DNA of 34,866 bases from an uncultured bacterium (lineage in GTDB: Bacteria > Actinomycetota > Actinomycetes > S36-B12 > CAIKAW01). Below the pieces are notes generated by a model that made no database searches, was not told the DNA's origin, and saw only the letters and a list, made by a program, of their open reading frames with translations. The stretch covers positions 1 through 34,866 of the forward strand of contig CAIKAW010000093.1 in the NCBI GenBank assembly GCA_903825575.1, read 5' to 3'. The number at the start of each line of letters is the position of its first letter. The first letter of the stretch is position 1. A program made the translations under genes and the position numbers. Shown here piece by piece: positions 1 to 8,568 of the stretch.

Positions 1-314
1 GGGTTGCCACCTATGGCCACGAGTTTGCTGTATCGAACTTGATCACCTCGCTGGGTGCGTACGTAATCTTCGCAGGAATGCTGCTGTTCCTTTCGGCCAT
101 CATCAATTCGTGGCGTTCAGGTGAGCCAGCCGGCGAGAATCCGTGGCAGGCCAAGACGTTGGAATGGATGGTCGCTTCGCCGCCGATACTTGAGAATTTC
201 GAGGTATTGCCGGTCGTGACAGGTGATCCCTACGGGTACGGGGAAGAAGACTCTAGGCACGCCATTATGGCCAAGAGCCACAACAGCCATTCTTCGACGG
301 AGGCACACTCGTGA
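1..314 (+). CDS. ctaD: Cytochrome c oxidase subunit I, C-terminal fragment (truncated by window edge)
   Basis: This is the last ~103 codons of the heme-copper oxidase catalytic subunit, the membrane protein that reduces O2 to water and pumps protons in aa3-type respiratory chains. The reading frame runs from base 3 with no start in the window. The visible part has the final transmembrane helix (about bases 39-110), then the conserved subunit I tail NPWQAKTLEW...SPP, which lies on the cytoplasmic side. The last ~25 residues (His/Ser-rich, GYGEEDS...HSSTEAHS) look like a lineage-specific extension. The heme and copper ligands lie upstream and cannot be checked. Its stop codon overlaps the GTG start of the subunit III gene, so the two are probably translationally coupled. 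Family assignment is firm from the NPW/TLEW tail plus the subunit III neighbour. Confidence 0.93.
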   Translation, partial: VATYGHEFAVSNLITSLGAYVIFAGMLLFLSAIINSWRSGEPAGENPWQAKTLEWMVASPPILENFEVLPVVTGDPYGYGEEDSRHAIMAKSHNSHSSTEAHS

Positions 315-910
315 CTACCACTCAACACGAGACGCAATCGCATCACTTGCCCCCGGAGCAGGTGGCCGATCAACAACGCAAGGCTGTGAAGTACTTCATC
401 ATTGGCGATGCGGTCTTCTTCGCGTGCCTGATCTTCACGTACTTCTATCTTCGGGCATTGAACATCAGCGGTGGCTGGATTCCTTCTGGTGGCAAGACAG
501 CCGCTTCTTGGCAGGTCTGGTTGATTGGAGGCCTGACCGTTGCAAGCGCGCTGACCTACCGTTATGCCCTTTCTCGATTGTCTGGTGGCGATCGAGTGGC
601 CTACGCGACGGGTGCTTTGGGCTCAACAATCTTGGCCATTGTCGGATTGGCGTTCTCGATCTACCAGTTGGCCACCTTGCCGATTCTCATGAGTGACGGT
701 TCATACGCGTCGGTATTCATCGCGATGGCGGCCGTTCAGGCTTTGCACCTCTTAGTACTTGTGTTCATCGGAATTGCCGTGTGGAACCGCGCACTTCAGT
801 CGAAGATTGACGTCGGGAACGATACGCATGCAGTTGTTGCCGGGTACTTCTGGAACTGGGTGGCGCTGACTGGGTTCTTGGCTGCGCTGCTCACGTTCTT
901 CGTTCGCTGA
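311..910 (+). CDS. ctaE: Cytochrome c oxidase subunit III
   Basis: Subunit III of the aa3-type terminal oxidase, a membrane subunit that stabilises the catalytic core. The 199-residue product has a polar N-terminus of ~27 residues and then about five hydrophobic helices, the short form usual in actinobacteria (mitochondrial-type subunit III has seven). Recognisable features are the FIIGDAVFFACLIFTYFYLR segment in helix 1, the AVQALHLLVL helix with its conserved His, and the C-terminal GYFWNWVALTGFLAALLTFF helix. The GTG start sits in a GTGA overlap with the ctaD stop. In many actinobacteria ctaE leads into qcrCAB. Here it is followed after a single base by an oppositely oriented gene, so the bc1 complex must be encoded elsewhere. 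Confidence 0.95.
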   Translation: MTTTQHETQSHHLPPEQVADQQRKAVKYFIIGDAVFFACLIFTYFYLRALNISGGWIPSGGKTAASWQVWLIGGLTVASALTYRYALSRLSGGDRVAYATGALGSTILAIVGLAFSIYQLATLPILMSDGSYASVFIAMAAVQALHLLVLVFIGIAVWNRALQSKIDVGNDTHAVVAGYFWNWVALTGFLAALLTFFVR

Positions 911-911
911 A

Positions 912-1271
912 CTAGCTTCTTGATTCGGGCTCAGCCTCAGGGCGGGTCTCGTGTGAGTTGCGCTGGGCGAGGTGTGCCTGCCACCGCAGCAGATCAGGGT
1001 CGTCTTCGGGAATGCTTGGTTCAGAACTGATCTTCCTGGCAGCCCGGGACGCCTTACGGCGCTCCGCCGCTTCAGGGTGAGTCAGGTTCCACCACACGTA
1101 AGTGCCGAAGACCCCAAGCACCGGCCATTCGACGACGTACGCCCAGGCCAATAGGTGTCCGTGCAACGCGCGCCGAAGTTCAACGGTTAGTCCCAAGGTA
1201 GATAGTGCGAGCCCCAACGCAAGTGTTAGGTGCAGTCGCCGCTTGGAACCGGGTTCAGTTCCGCCTGCCAT
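912..1271 (-). CDS. Small two-helix membrane protein, function unknown
   Basis: A 119-residue protein with a short basic N-terminus (GSKRR), two predicted membrane helices at about residues 13-30 and 40-60, and a long polar, charged cytoplasmic-type tail rich in Arg, Glu and Ser. The central stretch with AWAYVVEWPVLGVFGTYVWW resembles a conserved segment I associate with uncharacterised actinobacterial membrane proteins, but I cannot name a family with confidence. I chose the ATG at 1271. Longer starts would run into the divergent methyltransferase gene and give an Arg-rich, unlikely N-terminus. It ends one base from the ctaE stop (tail to tail) and starts 63 bases from the divergent gene at 1335. 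A role with the oxidase is only a guess from position. Confidence 0.7.
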   Translation of the reverse strand: MAGGTEPGSKRRLHLTLALGLALSTLGLTVELRRALHGHLLAWAYVVEWPVLGVFGTYVWWNLTHPEAAERRKASRAARKISSEPSIPEDDPDLLRWQAHLAQRNSHETRPEAEPESRS

Positions 1272-1334
1272 GCCTGCACAGTAGTGGCTCACTCTGCGAA
1301 CGGAGCCAAAGGCGGGTCGTCTAGGCTTCACTGC

Positions 1335-2216
1335 ATGACTTCGCTTACGGATGCCCTTGCTAGCCACAGTCCGCTGCTCTTCGATGGAGCGATGGGCACC
1401 ATGTTGCAGGAGAGCGGCCTGACCGACGGCGGGTCATCTGAGCTCTGGAACGTCGAGCATGGAGCGGCCGTGGCCGACATCCATCGGGGCTACCTGAGCG
1501 CTGGAGCCCGTGTCATAACGACCAACACATTCGGTGGCACCAGTTCTCGGCTAGGAATGCACTCGTTGGAGGACCGGGTCGAGGAACTAAACCACGCAGC
1601 GGCCGCCTTGGCCCGCTCGGTGGCCGACGAGTTTGGCGCGCTGGTTGCCGGTGACATCGGGCCGACTGGAGACTTGTTCGAGCCGCTCGGAGCGCTAACT
1701 CAGGATGAAGCTCAGGCGATCTTCGAACTGCAATTGCGTGGGCTATCGGCCGGTGGCATCGACCTCGTACTGATCGAGACGATCAGCGACCTTGCTGAGG
1801 CTACGGCCGCAGTGCGCGCGGCGCAGGCCGTCGTGCCGGACGTTCCGATCCTTGTCACGATGAGTTTCGACACGAAGTTGAGGACAATGATGGGGGTCAG
1901 TCCGTCGCTGGCCGTTACTGAATTGGGTGCGCTCGGAGTTGCGGCAGTCGGTGCAAACTGTGGCCGCGGCCCAGAGGAGATGGAAGCGATCATGGCGGAC
2001 ATGGTTGCCGCTCGCCCTGCCGGATTGCTCCTGATCGCACAGTCGAACGCTGGCCTGCCGCACGTAGTAGGCGATCACTTTGAATATGACAAGAGCCCGG
2101 CCGACATGGCAGCCCACGCTGTGCGCCTGCGCGATATGGGTGTCGAACTGATTGGCTCGTGCTGCGGATCAACACCTGCACACACCAAGGCGATGGCGGC
2201 CGCGCTACTTAGTTGA
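1335..2216 (+). CDS. Homocysteine S-methyltransferase family protein (stand-alone Hcy-binding domain)
   Basis: A 293-residue single-domain TIM-barrel enzyme of the homocysteine methyltransferase family (the BHMT, MmuM and MetH N-terminal type). These transfer a methyl group to homocysteine to make methionine, with the thiol activated by zinc. Visible marks are LLFDGAMGTMLQ at residues ~14-25 near the start, TNTFGGT in strand 2, the first zinc Cys in GANCGRGPEEM (~residue 205) and the Cys pair in GSCCGSTPAHT near the C-terminus. There is no cobalamin or pterin domain, so the methyl donor (betaine, S-methylmethionine, SAM or another compound) cannot be read from sequence. The ATG at 1335 places the family motif at the usual distance from the N-terminus. 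The last 12 bases overlap the convergent MFS gene. Confidence 0.88.
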   Translation: MTSLTDALASHSPLLFDGAMGTMLQESGLTDGGSSELWNVEHGAAVADIHRGYLSAGARVITTNTFGGTSSRLGMHSLEDRVEELNHAAAALARSVADEFGALVAGDIGPTGDLFEPLGALTQDEAQAIFELQLRGLSAGGIDLVLIETISDLAEATAAVRAAQAVVPDVPILVTMSFDTKLRTMMGVSPSLAVTELGALGVAAVGANCGRGPEEMEAIMADMVAARPAGLLLIAQSNAGLPHVVGDHFEYDKSPADMAAHAVRLRDMGVELIGSCCGSTPAHTKAMAAALLS

Positions 2217-3953
2217 TTCGAGTTCCTCGCCAGTGCGTTCGCCGACCTCTGCAGTTGAAGTCTTAGTTTCAACTTCGCTTCCACCGATCCAAGAACTAAT
2301 CGCTGCCAGCACCATCATGAATGCTGCTGCACCGAACACCAGTTGCAGTCCAGATGAGAACGGCTGCGAAATCAGCCCTGGGAAGAAGACCTTGCCTGTC
2401 AACGTCGCCACTTGATGGGCGCCCAGCGTTTGGAGCACGCCGGTGGGGGCAAGGAGCGCCCCAATCGGGTTAATTCCTAAGAACGCGGCAAACAAGATCC
2501 CTACCGGTGGCAGCGCTGCGACATGACTGGCCAGCGTGGCGGGCACGCCTTGCCCGGTGAGCCCGCTTTGCAGTGCAGTCGGGACACTCGACGCTAGGCC
2601 AACCACCATGAGCGAGAAGAAGACTCCGATCGACAGTGACATCCCGGAGTTGAAGAACGTAAGCCTCATACCTGATGCGGCACCGCGTTGTGCGGCAGGC
2701 ACGCTGTTCATGACCATCGTCACGTTGGGTGCGCCGAACATGCCTGAACCTATGCCGTTTAGCAGCGTTAACAGGGCGAATGCCCAGTACGGGAAGTTGA
2801 CCGGCAGTAGCAGGAGTCCGATGAAAGCGGTAGCCGACACCAACGCGCCTCCGGTTGCGAAGCGACGCGAACCGAGCCGATCGCTTAGGAATCCCGAAAG
2901 GGGTCCTGCCAGCAGGAATCCGATACTCAGTGGAATCAGGAAGATGCTTGACCAAAACGGGGTGCGTTCGTAGCTATAGCCGTGGAGCGGCAACCAGATG
3001 CCTTGCAACCAGATGATCAGCATGAACTGCAGTCCGCCGCGGGCAATAGAGGCCAGCAGCCCGGCGAGGTTTCCGTAAGCAAAGGCCCGAATCTTGAACA
3101 GTTCAAGATGGAACATCGGGTGCGCCGCTTTGGCTTCGAGGCGCAGGAACCAAATCAAGAACACCACGCCTGCAACCAACTCGCCGATTACCCACGGGCT
3201 TGCCCAACCCATCGGACTTGAGCCGTAGGGCTGGATCCCGTAGGTGACGCCGGTCAGTATGAGTCCAAGCCCAAGGGCGAACGTGAGGTTGCCCGGCACA
3301 TCGAGGCGAGCCGGGTGTCGCACACCTGTTTCGTGAAGCGAGACGACTGACCAAATTGCCCCGGCGATCGCTACCGGAACGCTCACCCAGAAGACGGCCC
3401 GCCAATGCCAGTCGGCGAGGACGCCTCCGATGATCAGACCCAGGAATGACCCGGCAATCGCGGCAACCTGGTTAATCCCTAGGGCCATGCCACGGCGATC
3501 GGCCGCAAATGCGTCGGTGATGATTGCGGTTGAGTTGGCTGTGATCATCGCGCCGCCGACTGCCTGCACCACGCGCCACCCAATCAACCAGATAGCACCG
3601 GCCTTGCCCGTCCACGGATCTAGCGAAAGCAGGACTGCGGTGACCGCAAAGATCACGAAGCCAACGTTGTAGATCCGGACTCGGCCTTTCATGTCGCCGA
3701 GGCGTCCGAATGTAACTACCAAAACGGCGGACACGAGTAGGAAGCCGGTCAACAGCCAGAGCAAATAGCCAACATTCGCTGGATTCAGCGGGTCGAGTTT
3801 GATTCCGCGGAAGATGGCCGGCAAAGAAATCAGCACGATCGAGGAATTAACGGTGACGAGCAGCATGCCCATCGTGGTGTTGGTTAGCGCTATCCAGCGG
3901 TAATGCGGATGACTGCTATGGAACCGACTGACTTCTTCGCCATCTTCCGACAC
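2205..3953 (-). CDS. MFS transporter, DHA2 (EmrB/QacA) type, 14 helices
   Basis: A 582-residue polytopic membrane protein of the drug:H+ antiporter-2 branch of the major facilitator superfamily. These proteins export drugs or metabolites using the proton gradient. Signs are the opening helix ending in VNSSIVLISLPAIF, the motif A-like loop FGRLGDMKGR (~residue 90), and the motif-C-like helix AGSFLGLIIGGVLADWHWRAVFWV (split here as AGSFLGLIIGG and WHWRAVFWV). About 14 hydrophobic segments follow, ending in an Arg/Glu-rich cytoplasmic tail. The start is GTG with TAGGG 7 bases upstream. A LysR gene lies 42 bases upstream on the same strand, so the regulator may control or be co-transcribed with this exporter. 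Substrate unknown. Confidence 0.9.
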   Translation of the reverse strand: MSEDGEEVSRFHSSHPHYRWIALTNTTMGMLLVTVNSSIVLISLPAIFRGIKLDPLNPANVGYLLWLLTGFLLVSAVLVVTFGRLGDMKGRVRIYNVGFVIFAVTAVLLSLDPWTGKAGAIWLIGWRVVQAVGGAMITANSTAIITDAFAADRRGMALGINQVAAIAGSFLGLIIGGVLADWHWRAVFWVSVPVAIAGAIWSVVSLHETGVRHPARLDVPGNLTFALGLGLILTGVTYGIQPYGSSPMGWASPWVIGELVAGVVFLIWFLRLEAKAAHPMFHLELFKIRAFAYGNLAGLLASIARGGLQFMLIIWLQGIWLPLHGYSYERTPFWSSIFLIPLSIGFLLAGPLSGFLSDRLGSRRFATGGALVSATAFIGLLLLPVNFPYWAFALLTLLNGIGSGMFGAPNVTMVMNSVPAAQRGAASGMRLTFFNSGMSLSIGVFFSLMVVGLASSVPTALQSGLTGQGVPATLASHVAALPPVGILFAAFLGINPIGALLAPTGVLQTLGAHQVATLTGKVFFPGLISQPFSSGLQLVFGAAAFMMVLAAISSWIGGSEVETKTSTAEVGERTGEELESTK

Positions 3954-3995
3954 CTAATTACCCTACGTGGTGTGCAGCAGCGCTGTGACGGTGGT

Positions 3996-4919
3996 TCACG
4001 CGAGGCCGAGAGCGCGGCACCGCACCTGCAGTCGTGATCGCACCAGCTCCAAGGGCGGCCAATTGATTGTGCCGGGGCGAGTCAAAGCGAAAATGCGCCT
4101 TTGGAGTGCCGGGTCGATGATTTCCGGATAGCAAACGCCAGTGGTGCGTTGTGGTCGAGCAATCCTAGGCATTAGTGACAGGCCAAAGCCATCGGCAACC
4201 ATGCGCGCAATTACTTGGGTGCTGTCAACCCGATGCCTAATGCGCGGAGCAAAACCGGCAATGCCGCCTAACCGTGACAAAAGTTCGTCGTCATCGGAAC
4301 TGCGAGAACTCGTGATCCAGTTCTCGCTAGCGAACGGGGTGAGATCGGCGGCGGTGATAGTTGGTCGATTCAACCCGTGCTTGTCGGCAAGCTCGATGGG
4401 CAGTGCGACGTGAACCGGTTCGACGCCGATAAGAAGCGAGTTGGTCTGCTCTTTGAAGCGCGGGTTCAGCGTGTAGTCGTAGACAAGGGCCATCTCAACT
4501 TCGTCATCACGTAATTGGGCCACCGCTTCACGTGGTTCACCCTCGAATATCGAAACCTCAACTCGAGTCCGCTTTCGGTAGAGCTCTTCAATCAACGGCA
4601 CTAGGAGAAACGTGATCGAGGACGTGAAACCAGTGATCCGGACCTGTCCGGTGGGTTCGTCCGTGGTGACCAGATCGGCCTCGGCCGCGGCAAGGGCGCC
4701 CAGAATTACTTCGGCATGCTCGACGAGACGCCGTCCGGCAGGCGTAAGTCGGACCCCGCGACCGTCCGGCTCGATCAGTTTTACGCCCGCTTCGCGCTCC
4801 AAGACCGCCAGTTGGTGGGAAACCCCGGAGGTCGTGTAACCGGTGACCTCCCCAACTGCCTGCATCGTGCCCTGGCGGGCGAGTTCGCGCAGGAGGCGAA
4901 GTCGCCGCGGATCCATCAT
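3996..4919 (-). CDS. LysR-family transcriptional regulator
   Basis: A ~307-residue LysR-type regulator. The N-terminal winged helix-turn-helix covers about residues 3-60 (DPRRLRLLRELARQGTMQAV... then TTSGVSHQLAVLEREAG, the recognition helix). A linker helix with LTPAGRRLVEHAE follows, and then a periplasmic-binding-protein-like effector domain beginning near GQVRITGFTSS. The start could be GTG at 4934, ATG at 4919 or ATG at 4916. I prefer 4919 because the family usually begins directly at the M-x-DPRRLRLL segment, but no ribosome-binding site decides it. It is divergent from an EamA exporter (start 5033) and 42 bases upstream of an MFS exporter on its own strand. Control of one or both exporters is the natural inference, and the effector is unknown. 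Confidence 0.9.
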   Translation of the reverse strand: MMDPRRLRLLRELARQGTMQAVGEVTGYTTSGVSHQLAVLEREAGVKLIEPDGRGVRLTPAGRRLVEHAEVILGALAAAEADLVTTDEPTGQVRITGFTSSITFLLVPLIEELYRKRTRVEVSIFEGEPREAVAQLRDDEVEMALVYDYTLNPRFKEQTNSLLIGVEPVHVALPIELADKHGLNRPTITAADLTPFASENWITSSRSSDDDELLSRLGGIAGFAPRIRHRVDSTQVIARMVADGFGLSLMPRIARPQRTTGVCYPEIIDPALQRRIFALTRPGTINWPPLELVRSRLQVRCRALGLA

Positions 4920-4964
4920 GAAGTAATCGTACACGGTTAGTCTAAAATCACTCGTTGGACGGCA

Positions 4965-4974
4965 GGATTAATCC
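4965..4974. promoter_or_regulatory. Small palindrome GGATTAATCC in the lysR/eamA divergent region
   Basis: A perfect 10-base palindrome lies between the divergent LysR and EamA genes. LysR regulators bind dyad sequences, often with a T-N11-A core, between themselves and their target, so this is a candidate site. It is short and could be chance. Confidence 0.25.
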
Positions 4975-5032
4975 AAGAGACACTGGCGTTGAGCACTACG
5001 ACACCATCCGTAAGTTCAACGAAAGCTTGGTC

Positions 5033-5938
5033 ATGACCCTCGCGACGCTGCACCCCGCTGCAGTAGCAAAGACCGCCAGCCGGACCCCCGCCACGGCCCG
5101 AGTGATGCTTGCCATCGCTCTGGCTCAGCTCGGCGGAGCTGCTGCCATCGGGCTGTTCGGCTATTTCGGCCCGCTCGGTGCCGCCTGGCTGCGTCTGGTT
5201 TGGGGCGCGGTGCTGCTTGTCGCCATCGTGCGACCCAACCTTCGCCACCTGCCGCGTACGGACTTGCGCGCCGCCGCCGGACTTGGCGTGGTCAACGGCC
5301 TAATGATGCTGGCGTTCTTCGAAGCCTTGGCCCGGCTCCCGCTTGGCACGGCTGTGGCACTTTCGTTCATGGGGCCACTGGCCGTCGCAGTGGCTAAGAC
5401 GCGAAGTCGACTTGGCCTGATCTGGCCGATGATCGGACTAGTCGGGGTCCTTGTGCTGACGACGCCTTGGGCTGGTCACATCAACTGGGTGGGTGTCGGG
5501 TTTGCCCTACTCGACGGCGTTCTTTGGGGTACCTACATCCTGCTGACGCAGCACGTTGCCAACCGATTCGACGGTGCCGAAGGACTGGTTGTGTCGATGG
5601 TGGTGGCTGCGCTCGTGGCCACACCGTTCGGCATTGGTGCGGCGTTGCCTCACCTGACGATCTCGTTGCTTCTGGCGGCCGGCGGAGTGGCGTTGCTGAC
5701 GCCAGTGGCGGCTTTCTGGCTAGAGATGGGGGCACTGCGTGATCTGCCGCCGGAAACCTTCGGGACCCTGATGTGTTTGGAACCGGCGGTCGGTCTTCTG
5801 GTCGGATTCCTTTTCCTGCACCAGGTTCCGACGGCGATGCAAGGGCTCGGCGTTGTGCTCGTAATCGCAGCGGCATATGGCGCCGAGAGACATCGACGAT
5901 TCATTGACGTGCGATACGGTGCCAGCGGCTTGGCATAG
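5033..5938 (+). CDS. EamA/DMT-family inner-membrane exporter (RhtA-like)
   Basis: A ~301-residue protein with ten hydrophobic helices forming two EamA repeats (about residues 20-145 and 155-290), the layout of drug/metabolite transporters such as the threonine/homoserine exporter RhtA. Segments such as GPLAVAV after helix 5 and WGTYILLTQ at the start of the second repeat match RhtA-like proteins. I chose ATG 5033. The frame stays open to 4955, but the extra N-terminus is polar and would use up most of the divergent promoter region shared with lysR. A LysR-regulated amino-acid or metabolite efflux function is likely. Substrate not determinable. Confidence 0.88.
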   Translation: MTLATLHPAAVAKTASRTPATARVMLAIALAQLGGAAAIGLFGYFGPLGAAWLRLVWGAVLLVAIVRPNLRHLPRTDLRAAAGLGVVNGLMMLAFFEALARLPLGTAVALSFMGPLAVAVAKTRSRLGLIWPMIGLVGVLVLTTPWAGHINWVGVGFALLDGVLWGTYILLTQHVANRFDGAEGLVVSMVVAALVATPFGIGAALPHLTISLLLAAGGVALLTPVAAFWLEMGALRDLPPETFGTLMCLEPAVGLLVGFLFLHQVPTAMQGLGVVLVIAAAYGAERHRRFIDVRYGASGLA

Positions 5939-5962
5939 TGAAACTTGCAGCGGAGGCATTCG

Positions 5963-6448
5963 ATGTCGGAACAAAAGATTCGTAACCACGCTGCCGTGCA
6001 ACGGGTAACTGCGGTGCTGGCCGCTGCCGGACTGGACGAACGCGTAGTTGTGCTGCCCGATACTGCTCGCACTGCTGAAGACGCCGCGGCCGGACTGGCT
6101 GTCCCCGTAGGCGCGATCGTGAAGTCGCTGGTCTTTGTTGCCGCCGGTGCCCCCGTTCTGGTGCTCGCGTCGGGAGATCATCGGGTCGACGTGGATGTGG
6201 TGGCGCAATCGGTGGGGGCGACGTTAGAGCGGGCCGAGGCTAATTACGTGCGCGATGTCACGGGCATGTCGATTGGAGGCGTCGCACCGATCGGACACCT
6301 CACCGTTTTGCCGGTCTACGTAGACGAACATCTCGGTGATTTCGCGGTTGTCTGGGCCGCTGCCGGGCATCCACACGCGGTATGGCCAACAAATTTGGCT
6401 GAACTGCTGCAACTGACCGGCGGTCGCAGCATTGCGGTCCACGCCTAG
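5963..6448 (+). CDS. YbaK/ProX-type aminoacyl-tRNA deacylase domain protein
   Basis: A 161-residue YbaK/EbsC/ProXp-family protein. Members hydrolyse misacylated tRNAs (for example Cys- or Ala-tRNAPro) in trans, protecting translation fidelity. The fold signature is visible in the TAEDAAAGLAVPVGAIVKSLVF segment (split as TAEDAAAGLAVP and VGAIVKSLVF, containing the conserved Lys), VLVLASGDHRVD, then the GGVAPIGH loop and the PVYVDE strand near the C-terminus. The start is fixed by GGAGG at 5952-5956, six bases before ATG 5963; an in-frame upstream start at 5945 would sit before this site. It follows the EamA gene by 24 bases and may be co-transcribed. Which mischarged tRNA it edits cannot be told. 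Confidence 0.9.
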   Translation: MSEQKIRNHAAVQRVTAVLAAAGLDERVVVLPDTARTAEDAAAGLAVPVGAIVKSLVFVAAGAPVLVLASGDHRVDVDVVAQSVGATLERAEANYVRDVTGMSIGGVAPIGHLTVLPVYVDEHLGDFAVVWAAAGHPHAVWPTNLAELLQLTGGRSIAVHA

Positions 6449-6452
6449 GAAT

Positions 6453-7136
6453 TCAACGGTTCAGTCCCCGGTTGGCCTCGCGAACGGCCACCATGTTCGG
6501 ATGCTCGTGCCTTGCAAGAAACGCGCGCACCGCGGGCGGATCCAAACGGGCAAGGTCTCGTAAAGCCCAGCCGATTGCCTTGGCAACGAAGAACTCCGCG
6601 TTCTCCCAGTGTCGACCGCAAAGGTGCAAGACCCGATCTACGTCGGTGTCGGTGCGCCAGCCGCGTTGATGGCCGATCGCTGCCCGGATCAGCCAGATAT
6701 TGCCGGACTCGGACCAAGCGTCAATCAATGCCGTCGATTCGTACCGTCGGGCGAGGGGACTTACTCCTGCATTGACTAGACCGTCCACGGTGTCCCACCA
6801 AGGTTTGGTCACCAACAGGACTTGCACGTGTTCTGCCAAGAAGTGCTCGTTCGCGTTCGCGAGGTACTTCACCAGCAAGTCGTAGGCTGCGTAGTGGTAT
6901 TCGCGCTCAGGTAGTTGCATCAGTTGGCGAGCCGCTCGGCCAAGTTGTTCACTGGTGGGTATCGGCAAATCGACCCAAGCCGCGCGCAGATACTTACGGC
7001 GCGGCTCGGCCGGGATCCCCAGGAACGGCGCAACATGCTTCATGTACGCCTCCGCACCTAGTGCACGTTCGCGATCGGCATGCGGCTGAAGCGCCGCAGT
7101 AGACGCGGCAACAACTTGCTCCGGCCAGGTGCTCAA
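6453..7136 (-). CDS. AlkD-type DNA alkylation repair glycosylase
   Basis: A 227-residue HEAT-like-repeat protein of the AlkC/AlkD family, which removes bulky or cationic N-alkyl purines such as 3- and 7-alkyl adducts without base flipping. AlkD signature residues are visible: KPWWDTVD at 111-118 (equivalent to the DNA-clasping Trp and catalytic Asp of Bacillus AlkD), IWLIRAAI at 147-154 with the conserved Arg, and the AIGWALRDLA helix (Trp190). The start codon is TTG in a TTGA overlap with the stop of the upstream acyltransferase gene, implying coupled translation. It converges on the YbaK gene with a 4-base gap. Confidence 0.92.
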   Translation of the reverse strand: MSTWPEQVVAASTAALQPHADRERALGAEAYMKHVAPFLGIPAEPRRKYLRAAWVDLPIPTSEQLGRAARQLMQLPEREYHYAAYDLLVKYLANANEHFLAEHVQVLLVTKPWWDTVDGLVNAGVSPLARRYESTALIDAWSESGNIWLIRAAIGHQRGWRTDTDVDRVLHLCGRHWENAEFFVAKAIGWALRDLARLDPPAVRAFLARHEHPNMVAVREANRGLNR

Positions 7137-8506
7137 AGTCTTCTGCCATCAGGGGTGGGGTTGCCGACCGCCGCAATCCGGATCAGCACCAAGCCGATGG
7201 CCGCGACGCCAATCGCTAGGCCTGGCGTGAAGCTGAATCCGGCGTAGCTCACGGAAGAATTGAATGGAAAGCCAACGAGTCCTGTTACGGACAGCGCAAG
7301 CAGTGCGATTGCCGTCAGTAGAACGCCGCCAACCGACACGGCCGAACGCCAACGGTAAGTCCAGGTTCGGGTGGGCGAAAACGATGCGGCAGCGTCCCAC
7401 CAGGGCAACTTCGCATGTTCGAGAGGGCGGAACGTGCGGACCAAGATCAATGTAAGCAGTGCAAAACTGCTCCAGAAGAGCAGTCGTGGGCCAACCCACC
7501 CGGAAGTTGAATACCCAACGAGATCTAGCCCGGCCAAGTTAACGATCAAGAGCGCCACGATCAGCGCCACTAGATGCCAAAGGTAAATAGTCATTGCTGC
7601 GGCGTTGATCGCCACCGTCGGCAACCAGATGCGCGTAGCCGATGCCAGACGCTCCAGTTGTGCGTAACTGGCGGCCACGAGCGCAGCCAAAGTGATCGCG
7701 TGTAGGCCGAGCACCAGCGACGGTGGCGCCATATTCGAAATGCGCTCACCCGGCAGTCCGACCATCGACCGCGGCCACGGTCCGAGTGCGACCATCAGCA
7801 CATTCGCTGTGAAAGCACCCCCAGCGATTTGCAAGGCAGTCCGTCGACTAGGTCGCCTACTTGCGTCGAACAGCCACAGGCCCGTCTGGCCGGCCAGCGC
7901 CCAACCGAACACAAAGTTGAGCAGGCCAACCCCAGCCGGGCCACCACTTAGGCGAATCAGATCGACCACGGCGACCGCTGCAAGCCAACCTGCCGTTGCG
8001 AACGCGGGACGAGCTGCTCCGCGTCGCAGCACCGGTGTGAGCGCGGTGACCAGCAGATAGGCCCCGAGGAACCACAACAGCTGGGTGGAAATGCGGAGTA
8101 ACGGCAGTGCGACATTGGTATTCCAAGCCAGTAGGACAGGTGAGATCAGCAGCCAGAATGCGACGTAGCCCAACACGGGTCGTAGTAGTCGCCGAACGCG
8201 GACGGAGAGCCACTCGGAGTATGAAGTTGCGCGACCGTAGGACAGCGAGTTCACCCATGCGCCAGCTGCGAAGAAGAGCGGCATGATCTGCAGCACCCAC
8301 GTGATCGGTTGAAGCGCTGGGGTTTGGGCCAGCGTGTTCGACAATTCAGCTCCGCTGGGCTTGAAGATCACTAGGGCCATCACCGAATGTCCGGTGATCA
8401 CTAGGGCCAGTGCGACGGCACGGACGAGGTCGACGACTCGGTCGCGGTCTGGAGGGGTTCGCTCGGCTAGTTCCCGCGTGGTTGGGAAACGCTTGCCGGT
8501 CGCCAT
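7133..8506 (-). CDS. Acyltransferase-3 family membrane protein
   Basis: A ~457-residue polytopic membrane enzyme of the acyltransferase-3 (OafA/YrhL) family, which O-acylates cell-surface sugars, glycolipids or peptidoglycan. The opening VVDLVRAVALALVITGHSVMA carries the family's Arg and catalytic-type His (shown as RAVALALVITGH), and a second conserved part is ALQPITWVLQIMPLFFAAGAW, where Pro and Phe residues line the acyl pocket. At least ten hydrophobic helices follow. I chose ATG 8506 because the upstream extension overlaps the divergent oxidoreductase gene and is Arg-rich. It overlaps the alkD-like gene by 4 bases. Acceptor unknown. Confidence 0.88.
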   Translation of the reverse strand: MATGKRFPTTRELAERTPPDRDRVVDLVRAVALALVITGHSVMALVIFKPSGAELSNTLAQTPALQPITWVLQIMPLFFAAGAWVNSLSYGRATSYSEWLSVRVRRLLRPVLGYVAFWLLISPVLLAWNTNVALPLLRISTQLLWFLGAYLLVTALTPVLRRGAARPAFATAGWLAAVAVVDLIRLSGGPAGVGLLNFVFGWALAGQTGLWLFDASRRPSRRTALQIAGGAFTANVLMVALGPWPRSMVGLPGERISNMAPPSLVLGLHAITLAALVAASYAQLERLASATRIWLPTVAINAAAMTIYLWHLVALIVALLIVNLAGLDLVGYSTSGWVGPRLLFWSSFALLTLILVRTFRPLEHAKLPWWDAAASFSPTRTWTYRWRSAVSVGGVLLTAIALLALSVTGLVGFPFNSSVSYAGFSFTPGLAIGVAAIGLVLIRIAAVGNPTPDGRRL

Positions 8507-8568
8507 GACTGCAAGGTAGCGCCATTGGCTACGGTGCTCTAGGGAACCGGACAAATGGAGGACCGAGT

